Below the pieces are notes generated by a model that was not told where the DNA came from, did no database searches, and saw only the letters and a program-made list of their open reading frames with translations. Made by a program: the position numbers and the translations under genes. This document shows, in pieces, positions 8,956-16,959 of a stretch of DNA of 64,000 bases; the stretch's first letter is position 1, and each line of letters begins with the position of its first letter. The stretch spans positions 1 through 64,000 of the forward strand of contig CAZSSM010000005.1 of NCBI GenBank assembly GCA_964609385.1. The letters run 5' to 3'. The stretch is from CAZSSM01 sp964609385 (GTDB taxonomy: Bacteria > Planctomycetota > Planctomycetia > Isosphaerales > Isosphaeraceae).

Positions 8956-10680
8956 ATGCAGTATCACCCCGATAACCCACTGATCGTTCAGGGCGACCGA
9001 ACCATTCTGATGGAGGTCGACAACCCGCTTTACACCGAGGCCCGCGACGCCCTGGCGCCTTTCGCCGAGCTGGAAAAGAGTCCCGAGCATATCCACACTT
9101 ATCGACTTACCCCCCTGTCACTCTGGAACGCCGCGGCGGCCGGCCTGACTGCCCATGAGATGGGAGAGGTTCTCCAGCGTTACACTAAGTTTCCCCTGCC
9201 TCCCCACTTGCTGACCGACTTGGCCGATCAAGTCGCCCGCTACGGCCGGGTTCGCTTGGGACGCTTAGGTGAGTCGCTCTGCCTGATGACCCGCGATGAG
9301 CCCTTGTTGGCCGAGTTGGTCCGTCGCAAGGCCGTCGTCGAGCACCTTGGGGCTCCGGTCGACTTGCCCGATGGCTGGCATGGCTTTGCGGTCGAGGAGG
9401 GCCGTCGCGGCGTCCTCAAGCAAGCCCTCATCGCTTCCGGCTACCCCGCCGAGGATCTGGCCGGCTACACCGAAGGGGCTGACCTGCCGATCCCGCTCCG
9501 AGAAACCACCCGGGGCGGGACGCCCTTCCTCATCCGCGACTATCAACGACAGGCCGTCGACGCTTTCCACGCTGGCGGCGACCTCCGAGGTGGTTCCGGC
9601 GTGGTCGTTCTGCCTTGTGGCGCTGGCAAGACGATCGTTGGAATCGCCGCGATGGCCGCCCTCAACAAACAAACGCTCGTCTTGACCACCAGCACCACCT
9701 CGGTCGAACAGTGGCGGCGTGAGATCCTCGATAAGACCGACCTCCACGACGATCAGGTGGCCACTTACATGGGCAGCCAGAAGGAGTTGGCCCCGGTCAC
9801 CCTCGCCACCTATCAGATCGTCACCTACCGTCCGCGCAAGAACGGTCCGTATCCGCACTTCCGGATCTTCGATGACCAGGACTGGGGCCTGATCGTCTAC
9901 GACGAAGTGCACCTGCTGCCTGCCCCGGTCTTCCGAGTCACTGCGGAGATCCAGGCGCGTCGACGGTTGGGCCTGACGGCCACCCTAGTTCGGGAGGACG
10001 GCCGCGAGAGCGATGTCTTTGCTCTGATCGGCCCGAAGAAATTCGATGTTCCCTGGCGCGCTCTTGAGGAGCGTGGATGGATCGCCCAGGCGCTTTGCCA
10101 TGAGGTCCGGATCCGCCTGCCCGAGCCCGACCGGATCGTCTATGCCACCGCGGAATGGCGCGCCAAGTATCGGCAGGCCAGCGAGAACCCGGTCAAGGAG
10201 GACCTCGTCGGCGCGATCCTAGCCCGACACGACGGTCCCGATGATCGAGTCCTCGTCATCGGCCACTACCTCAGTCAGCTCCGACGGATCGCCGGCCGCT
10301 ATGGATTGCCTCTGATCACAGGACAGACTTCCAATGCCGAACGCGAACGGCTCTACCAGGCGTTTCGGACCGGCGAGACCCGCAACTTGGTGCTCTCTAA
10401 GGTCGGCAACTTCGCCGTCGACCTACCCGACGCCAACGTGATGATTCAGGTCTCGGGCACCTTCGGCAGTCGTCAGGAGGAGGCGCAGCGGCTCGGCCGA
10501 ATTCTCCGGCCCAAGGGCGGTGACGACCCAGCCCACTTCTACTCCTTGGTCAGCCGCGATACGCGCGAGATGGATTTCAGCCATCACCGCCAGCTCTTTC
10601 TGACCGAGCAGGGTTACACCTACGAGATCCTTGACGAAGCTCAACTGCTCGATCCATCCCCTCCGTCGTCCGCCAGTTAG
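8956..10680 (+). CDS. XPB/ERCC3-type DNA helicase (SF2)
   Basis: Bacterial XPB, 574 residues, an ATP-dependent 3'-5' DNA helicase/translocase of the ERCC3 family. The N-terminal domain (about 7-180, NPLIVQGDRTILMEVDNP onward) is the bacterial damage-recognition-like region that matches the Helicase_C_3 type. The helicase core follows: FLIRDYQRQAVDAF, Walker A CGAGKT (221-226), DEVH (316-319), TATL, and the XPB-specific RED motif (346-348). The second RecA domain has GQTSNAERERLYQAF and QEEAQRLGRILRPKG (motif VI). Family knowledge links XPB to nucleotide-excision repair and DNA opening; in mycobacteria a similar helicase gene stands next to a helicase-associated protein as it does here. ATG at 8956 fits the conserved N-terminus. 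Confidence 0.95.
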   Translation: MQYHPDNPLIVQGDRTILMEVDNPLYTEARDALAPFAELEKSPEHIHTYRLTPLSLWNAAAAGLTAHEMGEVLQRYTKFPLPPHLLTDLADQVARYGRVRLGRLGESLCLMTRDEPLLAELVRRKAVVEHLGAPVDLPDGWHGFAVEEGRRGVLKQALIASGYPAEDLAGYTEGADLPIPLRETTRGGTPFLIRDYQRQAVDAFHAGGDLRGGSGVVVLPCGAGKTIVGIAAMAALNKQTLVLTTSTTSVEQWRREILDKTDLHDDQVATYMGSQKELAPVTLATYQIVTYRPRKNGPYPHFRIFDDQDWGLIVYDEVHLLPAPVFRVTAEIQARRRLGLTATLVREDGRESDVFALIGPKKFDVPWRALEERGWIAQALCHEVRIRLPEPDRIVYATAEWRAKYRQASENPVKEDLVGAILARHDGPDDRVLVIGHYLSQLRRIAGRYGLPLITGQTSNAERERLYQAFRTGETRNLVLSKVGNFAVDLPDANVMIQVSGTFGSRQEEAQRLGRILRPKGGDDPAHFYSLVSRDTREMDFSHHRQLFLTEQGYTYEILDEAQLLDPSPPSSAS

Positions 10681-10938
10681 GGTTTTCCGATTGGACCGAT
10701 TCGACCATGGGAAGCGGGCCATGCTCCGATCGAACAACCGGACCGTGGAGCTTGCCCCAAGCTGCTCGGGACCGGGTTCAACGTTTCGGGGTGGCCTCCC
10801 GACCGGTTCTCGCCACAGAATGGTGGACTGGTCCTTACGAGATTGGTCGTATCGAATAATTCGCGATCCAATCACGTGACCACCGTCTCCGCCCTTAAGG
10901 CTCGGAGCCCTCGACTCACTCCGCCTGACCGAGTCCCC

Positions 10939-11172
10939 ATGATGACTCCAATGACCGCCCGTGGTCGGACCCCCGTCAAGCTCCACAAGCAGGTCAGTCT
11001 CATCGTGACCCAAGACCCCCTCATTGCCGCCGAATTGTTGGCGCGTAAGCCTCTGGCCCGTCGGATCGTCGGCCGCCTCTCAGAAACGGCCCTGTTGATC
11101 CATCCTGACGATGAGACGGCCGTCCTCGACGAATTGAAGCGGATGGGCCATACCCCACGCGTGGTCGACTGA
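10939..11172 (+). CDS. Small XPB-associated protein related to Helicase_C_3 subdomain
   Basis: Protein of 77 residues lying between xpb and the 735-residue helicase-associated gene. Its core (about 17-75: VSLIVTQDPLIAAELLARK, ALLIHPDDETAVLDELKR, MGHTP) resembles two neighbours by eye. In XPB the match is residues 104-165 (SLCLMTRDEPLLAELVRRK ... VLKQALIASGYP). In the 735-residue protein it is the last 62 residues (VVVLQTPSPELLDGLLQHP ... LTEALHSLGI). It therefore looks like a free-standing copy of a subdomain used in both partners. Two ATGs begin the frame (10939, 10942) and a third is at 10951. A longer frame from TTG 10843 has an atypical leader. Function is inferred only from homology and position; it may modulate or bind the helicase. 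Confidence 0.7.
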   Translation: MMTPMTARGRTPVKLHKQVSLIVTQDPLIAAELLARKPLARRIVGRLSETALLIHPDDETAVLDELKRMGHTPRVVD

Positions 11173-11306
11173 CCTAGACTCTCCCCCGACGATCTCGACG
11201 CGAACATCCCCGACGACTCGAATCCGCCTCGCGAACACGCCAAAGACGCCCGCGCTTCGCGTTCCTCTACGCTCCGACCGTTCCCGGCCGGACGACTGGA
11301 CCGACC

Positions 11307-13514
11307 ATGTCTTCGACCCGATCGAGCCCCGACGCACTCCGCGAACCGGTCGGAACCACAACGGCCTACCGTCGCGGACTCCGACGCTATCGGACCGCTG
11401 CGCTCCGACGGATCGCCCACCAGCTCCGCGTCTTCGTCGAGTCCGACCCGGCCGATCAAGCGGCCAAGTTGCCCGGACGCATCGAGACATATTTGTGCTC
11501 TACAGAGGGGCTGGGGGCGTCGATTCATGGGCTCGACCAGACTGCGCACGTCTGGCTCGGCGTGATCGCCGTCGTTGGCTCGGAGAGCCTGCCCGAACTC
11601 CAAGCCCGGGCCGCGATCCGGATGCTCGGCGGCGAGCCCGATGCGGTCCTCGAAGCGCTCCTGATCCGGGGCCTGATCGTCGTTCTGCCACCGCCAATTG
11701 AGGCGATGGTCGAGGACCCGCTCGGGTTCCTCCGAGACCATCCCGGTGTTGAGCTTGCGATCGCCCCGATTCTGCTTGACAGCGAATTCGCGACCGATCT
11801 GCCCGTCGAGGAGCCTTGGTCGGTCATTGACGAGGTCGAAGCGATTCGATGCAGTGACGGACTCGAGCCTCTACTCCGACTGGCCGTACTCTGGCAGCGG
11901 ATCGCCTCAGGGCCAGCTCGCCTCACCCAAAACGGCCAGCTCTACAAACGGGATCGCGATCGGATCTTCGACGACCCGACCTTGACCAATCCGATCGCCG
12001 ATGCGCTCCGGACGCTCCCCGAGACGAATGCCTTCTGGTTCGACCTGGCCTTGGAAGTCGGCCTCCTTCGTCGCGAAGACGATCCGATCCAGATCGTGGC
12101 GGCCCCGGCCGATTTTTGGGAACAGGCACGTCCGCCATGGCCAATCCGGATCGCTTCGGCCTGGCTCTCTTTGGGGACTTGGAACGAGGTCGACGGGCTT
12201 TGGGATCCACATCGCCTTTCCTTGGCTCGGGTCGTGACCGCGCTCCGGGCGGTCGCCCTACTCCGTCTCTTGACTGTCGGATCGTCCGGTTGGGTCGCCC
12301 TCTCCGACCTGGCCGCACGGATCGGTCCCGATACCACTGAGATCGTCGAAGCCTTCGAGGAATCGGCCGTCGATCTAGAACTCGAGGAACTTCTACGGGG
12401 CATCCTGCTCGGGCCGGCCTACCTTCTCGGGCTGGTCGAGGTCGGCACCTCGAGGTCCGAGGGGCGTGAGGTGATCCGGGCCACGGCGACCTGCCGGGCG
12501 CTCTGGCGTCGCCCAGTCGAACCCGACGACCCGGCCTCTCCGGAGATCGACCGCTTCCTGATGATCCAGCCCAACCACCAGGTCATCGCTTATCGCCAGG
12601 GGCTGACACCCTCGGTGATCGGTCGGCTCAGCGAAGTCTTGCGCTGGTCGCAGGTCGGAGCAGCCTTGGAGTTGGAACTCGACGGCGTCTCGGCACAAAT
12701 CGGCCTGGAACGCGGGCTCGACGCTGAGGCGATCCTGAAGTTCCTTCAGCGTCACAGCATCCGCGATCTCCCGGCCAGCGTCGTCGAGTTGGTCAAAGGC
12801 TGGTCGTCGCGACGCGAACGAATCACCTACTTCCGCGATGCCACACTCCTGGAGTTTGCCGACGAGGCCAGCCTCGAGGCCGCCCTGGCCCAGTGGATCG
12901 CCCGACTCGAACAGAGCGACGACGAGGCGGTCGAACCGATCCGAGTCGCCGATCGGATCTTATTGGTCGCTGACACCTCGGCGATCCCGTTCGACCAATT
13001 TCGCCTCACCGGTTCGCGTGACTACCGGCGACCGCCCGAGTCGTGCGTCGAAGTTGAGCCCGACGGCTTGACCTTGGCCCTCGACCCGTCACGCTCGGAC
13101 CTCTTGGTCGAAGGCGAGCTAGGCCGGTTCGCCGACCCCCTTCCCGTCGAGACGTCGGGCAATCCCCGTCGACGTTACCGGCTCACCCACGAGAGCCTTG
13201 GTGAGGCGTTGGCCAGCGGGTTCGGCGAGACGGCATTGATCCGTTGGTTTCGCGATCGTGCCGATGCGGAACTGCCCCCGGCTGTCGCCCTCATGATCCA
13301 CGCCCGCCTCCAGGATCAGCAACCATTGCGAACCCGGACCGTTGTTGTGCTTCAGACACCCAGTCCCGAGTTGCTCGACGGTCTCCTGCAGCATCCCCTG
13401 ACCCGTCCCTGGTTGGACACTCGGCTTGGCCCCACGTCGGTCGAAGTCCGGGACGACGGGTTGACCCGCCTCACCGAAGCCCTCCATTCCTTGGGGATCC
13501 GCCTCGATGCATGA
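11307..13514 (+). CDS. Helicase-associated protein with Helicase_C_3 domain (XPB partner-like)
   Basis: Protein of 735 residues without helicase motifs. The central part (about 410-520) shows FLMIQPNHQVIAYRQGLTPS, then RGLDAEAILKFLQRHS and LPASVVELVKGW, the pattern of Helicase_C_3 (XPB/Ssl2 N-terminal-like) proteins. The last 62 residues repeat the small module also present in XPB and the 77-residue protein. The N-terminal 400 residues are helical and may include winged-helix units (ALLRLLTVGSSGWVALSDLAARIGPD). The gene order xpb then helicase-associated gene is like that of the actinobacterial XPB locus as I recall it (Rv0861c/Rv0862c). It is probably a DNA-binding partner of the helicase. 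The start ATG 11307 follows a 134-base gap after the small gene. Confidence 0.8.
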   Translation: MSSTRSSPDALREPVGTTTAYRRGLRRYRTAALRRIAHQLRVFVESDPADQAAKLPGRIETYLCSTEGLGASIHGLDQTAHVWLGVIAVVGSESLPELQARAAIRMLGGEPDAVLEALLIRGLIVVLPPPIEAMVEDPLGFLRDHPGVELAIAPILLDSEFATDLPVEEPWSVIDEVEAIRCSDGLEPLLRLAVLWQRIASGPARLTQNGQLYKRDRDRIFDDPTLTNPIADALRTLPETNAFWFDLALEVGLLRREDDPIQIVAAPADFWEQARPPWPIRIASAWLSLGTWNEVDGLWDPHRLSLARVVTALRAVALLRLLTVGSSGWVALSDLAARIGPDTTEIVEAFEESAVDLELEELLRGILLGPAYLLGLVEVGTSRSEGREVIRATATCRALWRRPVEPDDPASPEIDRFLMIQPNHQVIAYRQGLTPSVIGRLSEVLRWSQVGAALELELDGVSAQIGLERGLDAEAILKFLQRHSIRDLPASVVELVKGWSSRRERITYFRDATLLEFADEASLEAALAQWIARLEQSDDEAVEPIRVADRILLVADTSAIPFDQFRLTGSRDYRRPPESCVEVEPDGLTLALDPSRSDLLVEGELGRFADPLPVETSGNPRRRYRLTHESLGEALASGFGETALIRWFRDRADAELPPAVALMIHARLQDQQPLRTRTVVVLQTPSPELLDGLLQHPLTRPWLDTRLGPTSVEVRDDGLTRLTEALHSLGIRLDA

Positions 13515-13582
13515 CGAGAAAGAAGCAGGCTCACCATTCCCTCAAGGATCCGTCAGGTGGTGACGGCTGAAGCGGTACGCTT

Positions 13583-15124
13583 TCAAAACCGAGGGCGGGT
13601 GCTCGGGACCCATTGCTGGGTCATCGATCCGCCTGACGGCTTCCGGCGGGTCACCCGACGGTCCGTGCCCGCGTTCGACGAGCGGCCGGTGGGTGGTGAG
13701 AGGGGCAGTGGTTCGGCTTCGTCGGACAAGGACGATGTGCGACCCGGCAGTGGGCGGAACAAACCCTCCAACTCTGAGGGTTCGGGCAATCCGAGTTGTG
13801 TGTGCGACGGCATCGGCGGCATCGTCGAGCGACTCGAGGCGATGGCCCGCGGATCATCATCTGAGCCCGGTCTCCTTGAGGGCGACTTGGGAGGTCCTTG
13901 GGTCCGAATCTCGACCTCATATTCATTTGCTCGTCGACGATCGCTGACGGCAACTTGCACATCACGACCGCGAGACGGCGAGGAGCGGAAGGCCAGCATC
14001 TCGGGATGATTACGATTCTCGCCAATCAGTCGTCGGATCGATGTCGGGTGTGCATACCATCCCGTGTTGGTCCCGGGGCTAGCGAAGTTGCAGACGCCGA
14101 CCAGGTAGCCGTCATCGGTGAACAAGCCGCCGCCGGAACGACCCTGTATGGGGGCCTCCCGGCACTCAATCGCCTTGTAGATGCCCTGCTTGTACCTGAA
14201 TTGTCTCTGAATTACAGGAGCGACGATCTCGGTCGTCCAAGCCGTCGCATCCCGACCTTGCGAACACCCGGTCGTATGCACCCGCATCCCGGCAACCAAA
14301 GTCACATTGGACGGCAAGAGCGGCGAGGCAGGCAATCGCCTGCGCGGTCGGATCTTGATCAGGCCGACGTCGTCGTCGACGTTAAAGTCGATCACCTCGG
14401 CTCGGAAGCGTTCGGCGGTTGGACGGACTTGATCGCGGTCCCTATACCTTCGGATCTTGCCATCGAATAACTCGACCTCGACCAGGTAGCCGCGTCGACG
14501 GAACTCGTCTGGCGTAAGCCGTCGGCGTCCTGAGTCTTGAAAGATGTGGGCACAGGTCAGGATGAGGGATTCCGTAGGGGTGCTGGAGATGATCGTACCG
14601 GATCCAACGCCCTTCTCACGGCCCGTGTTTACATTGATCCGGACCACCGTCTCCCAAGGAAAGGGTGGCTTGGTTGCGGGTCGTGCCCGGGACTTGCGAT
14701 CGGAGTTCGACACAAGTTGAGTGTCGCCCCTTCGTTCGGCTCCGTCTCGGACGGCCGAACGACCGGTCCGCGTCCGGTCGAGGATCTCGTCGTAGAGATC
14801 GGCAATCTTCTCGTAGGGCTGTTTGCCGACGCGTCGAGCGATCTCGTCGCTTTCGGCGTCAACGATCAGGAACGTCGGAGTGTCCTCGACGCCGTAGCGG
14901 TCGACGTAATCGTACCCCTCGGGGGTATTTACATCGATCCGGACGATCGGATACCCCTGTTTACGGAGGACGTCCAAGCCGGGCTGCATCTGTCGGCAGT
15001 AGATGCAGTCCTCTGAATAGAACTCGTAGATCCGCGCGCCCCCGTCAGCAACGGAGAAGTCCGAGGCGGGAGCATCGGCGACGGCGACAGACAGGACGGC
15101 GAACAGAAGAACGGTCGGGGCCAT
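13583..15124 (-). CDS. Exported thioredoxin-fold/trypsin-like serine protease fusion
   Basis: Secreted protein of 513 residues. A signal peptide (MAPTVLLFAVLSVAVADAPA) is followed by a thioredoxin fold (about 25-115) with the redox pair CIYC (40-43) and the cis-proline segment DTPTFL (81-86). After a linker comes a trypsin-like protease domain (about 160-370) with His193 (LTCAHIF), Asp252 (DDDVGLIKI) and Ser330 (GRSGGGLF), a complete triad. The C-terminus (about 385-513) is low-complexity and Arg/Ser/Pro-rich. The start at 15124 begins the signal peptide; the frame stays open to 15322 but with an atypical leader. It acts outside the cytoplasm; substrates are unknown. A HtrA-like quality-control or redox-sensed protease is an inference. 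It converges with the helicase-associated gene, 68 bases apart. Confidence 0.8.
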   Translation of the reverse strand: MAPTVLLFAVLSVAVADAPASDFSVADGGARIYEFYSEDCIYCRQMQPGLDVLRKQGYPIVRIDVNTPEGYDYVDRYGVEDTPTFLIVDAESDEIARRVGKQPYEKIADLYDEILDRTRTGRSAVRDGAERRGDTQLVSNSDRKSRARPATKPPFPWETVVRINVNTGREKGVGSGTIISSTPTESLILTCAHIFQDSGRRRLTPDEFRRRGYLVEVELFDGKIRRYRDRDQVRPTAERFRAEVIDFNVDDDVGLIKIRPRRRLPASPLLPSNVTLVAGMRVHTTGCSQGRDATAWTTEIVAPVIQRQFRYKQGIYKAIECREAPIQGRSGGGLFTDDGYLVGVCNFASPGTNTGWYAHPTSIRRLIGENRNHPEMLAFRSSPSRGRDVQVAVSDRRRANEYEVEIRTQGPPKSPSRRPGSDDDPRAIASSRSTMPPMPSHTQLGLPEPSELEGLFRPLPGRTSSLSDEAEPLPLSPPTGRSSNAGTDRRVTRRKPSGGSMTQQWVPSTRPRF

Positions 15125-16045
15125 GCCGATCGGACTCCTTTCCCTCAAGGCGAGGACGGCCGCACGCGTCCCGCCGGCCAGACGGCGAGACGCAACCGAC
15201 GAACGTACCGCAGACGTACACGACGTCCATGGGGCAGCGCGTTCGGGTCCGAGACGTCCGAACGTGCAGACGCCCGAGCAACCAGACGGATTGGGACGAC
15301 AAGGGTGCGTATGACGGCTCAATGCCGATCACCATGCCGTCCGCGAGACGTTGGAACCGCCGAGACACGGCCGGGAGCGGACGATTCGCCGCCAATGGCC
15401 GATTCGACGACGCCATACCCGTGGGTCGGGATGGGCCGGATCGTTCCGGAGAAGGAAAGAAGAGTGAGGATGTCGTCGATGGGCGTCGGTCTCCCCGCGA
15501 TGCCGTCAGAGCGACGCGCGTCGCGGCCCTTCCCTGGGCGACCTGTGAGCCTGACATGCCGACGACGGGTCGCGTTGGGAGCATCGCACTCGTCGACCTG
15601 CCGCAACGGGCCGGTGATCGCCACGATTCACCCCACGCCGTAACCGCCCCTGTCCGCACGTTCCGAGAGCTCCGGTTAACACGCCAAAGCCCGTCGGCCG
15701 CGTCGTCCAGCAACGATCGTCGGCTGCGGGCCAAGTCCTATCCGAGTCCCCACATGATGCCAAGTCCGTTTTCGACACCGGGCTCCCCGGGACTTGAGCC
15801 CTTTTCGATCTCGATCCGATGTTTTTCGATCCATTCGTGACCCCATCGGATCGACCAGGCCCTCGAAACGCTCCAATGGGACGCTCATCGGAACTTCTGG
15901 CGATCCCCATGGATTCTTGTTGGCCATGAGGCAGGATAATGATTTCGGACCGCCCTCAAGCGCAGTCGCTCACCACGCTCGGTCGACGTGTCGAAGCCTC
16001 GTCATCGCGCGTCACGAATCCCAAAAATAAGGAGATCGTTCGACG
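15125..16045. other. Long intergenic region without a convincing gene
   Basis: About 920 bases between divergent genes. Several long frames cross it on both strands (for example 14665-15840 plus, 15045-15734 minus) but they are Arg-rich, carry no domain and overlap each other, as expected for shadow frames in GC-rich DNA. A good ribosome binding site, AAGGAG at 16030-16035, ends the region and serves the inositol-phosphatase gene. Confidence 0.45.
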
Positions 16046-16864
16046 ATGGCCGACGACTACGCTGACTACCTGCAACTGGCCCGACGATTGGCCGTGATCG
16101 CCGAGGATCAAATTATGCCCCGGTTCGATCGCGTCGCTGTGATGGCCAAAGAGGACGGTTCGGAGGTGACCGAGGCCGACCGGATTGCCGAGGAAGTCAT
16201 CCGTGACGTCCTGGCTCGTGAATGCCCCGACCACGGCGTCTGGGGGGAGGAATACGGTGGCGGTTTCGAACCGAGTCGTCGGTTCACTTGGATTATCGAC
16301 CCGATCGACGGCACGGCCAACTTCACACTCGGCCTGGCCAATTTCGGCGTCCTCATCGGCCTGACCGACGGCCAGGAGCCGGTCGTTGGCATGGTCCACT
16401 TCCCCGCTCTGGGCTGGAGCCTCTTCGCATCCAAAGGGCATGGTTGCTTCTACCAACGCGGCTCCGACGAGCCGGTCCGGGTTCGGGTCCAGACGGTCGA
16501 GACGATCGCCGAAGCGGCCGGCAGTTCAGCCGGCGCGCGAGCCTCCGACATGATGCTCGGCTTTACCGAGACCCGCTATAAACTGGCCAATCTGGTCGAC
16601 TCATCACGAAAGTTCCGGTTCGTTGGCGATTGTCTCCAGCATGCATTGGTCTGTCGAGGACGGCTCCAAATCGCCATCGACCCGGTCCTGAAGGCCTGGG
16701 ACATGGCCGCCCTGATCCCCTGCATCATCGAAGCCGGCGGCGTCGCCTGCGCCCTCGACGGATCGCCGATCGACCTGGCCACCACCACCAGCCTCGTCTC
16801 GACCTGCGGCGGGTCAATCCACGACAAGCTCATCACGATGATTGGCTTGAATTCAGTAATATAA
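16046..16864 (+). CDS. Inositol-monophosphatase-family phosphatase
   Basis: Protein of 272 residues of the IMPase/FIG superfamily, Mg-dependent phosphomonoesterases. Metal-binding motifs are complete: GEEYGG (E68-E69), WIIDPIDGTANF (DPIDGT at 85-90) and the C-terminal KAWDMAA. The family includes inositol-1-phosphatases, histidinol-phosphatases of the HisN type and PAP phosphatases; the sequence alone does not separate them. HisN-like function is plausible because the DPIDGTANF wording is common there, but no other his gene is nearby. The start follows AAGGAG by 10 bases. It converges with the RND permease gene. Confidence 0.88.
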   Translation: MADDYADYLQLARRLAVIAEDQIMPRFDRVAVMAKEDGSEVTEADRIAEEVIRDVLARECPDHGVWGEEYGGGFEPSRRFTWIIDPIDGTANFTLGLANFGVLIGLTDGQEPVVGMVHFPALGWSLFASKGHGCFYQRGSDEPVRVRVQTVETIAEAAGSSAGARASDMMLGFTETRYKLANLVDSSRKFRFVGDCLQHALVCRGRLQIAIDPVLKAWDMAALIPCIIEAGGVACALDGSPIDLATTTSLVSTCGGSIHDKLITMIGLNSVI

Positions 16865-16871
16865 AACGAGC

Positions 16872-16894
16872 GTGTTGCAACAACACTATTTCTC
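16872..16894 (+). terminator. Weak hairpin after the phosphatase gene
   Basis: GTGTTG-CAA-CAACAC forms a 6-bp stem with a 3-base loop, 8 bases after the phosphatase stop, followed by TATTTCTC. The stem is short and the T-run is broken, so it is only a weak terminator candidate. Confidence 0.35.
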
Positions 16895-16959
16895 GCGAGC
16901 ACGATCCGCCAGACCGAACGGCCCGACCTGGCAGATCGCACTGTCGTTTCGCGCGAGAC

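Noticed and set aside
14665..15840. 391-codon plus-strand frame across the thioredoxin-trypsin gene and the next gap
   Set aside because: Arg/Ser-rich throughout, no ribosome site, overlaps a clear gene on the other strand.
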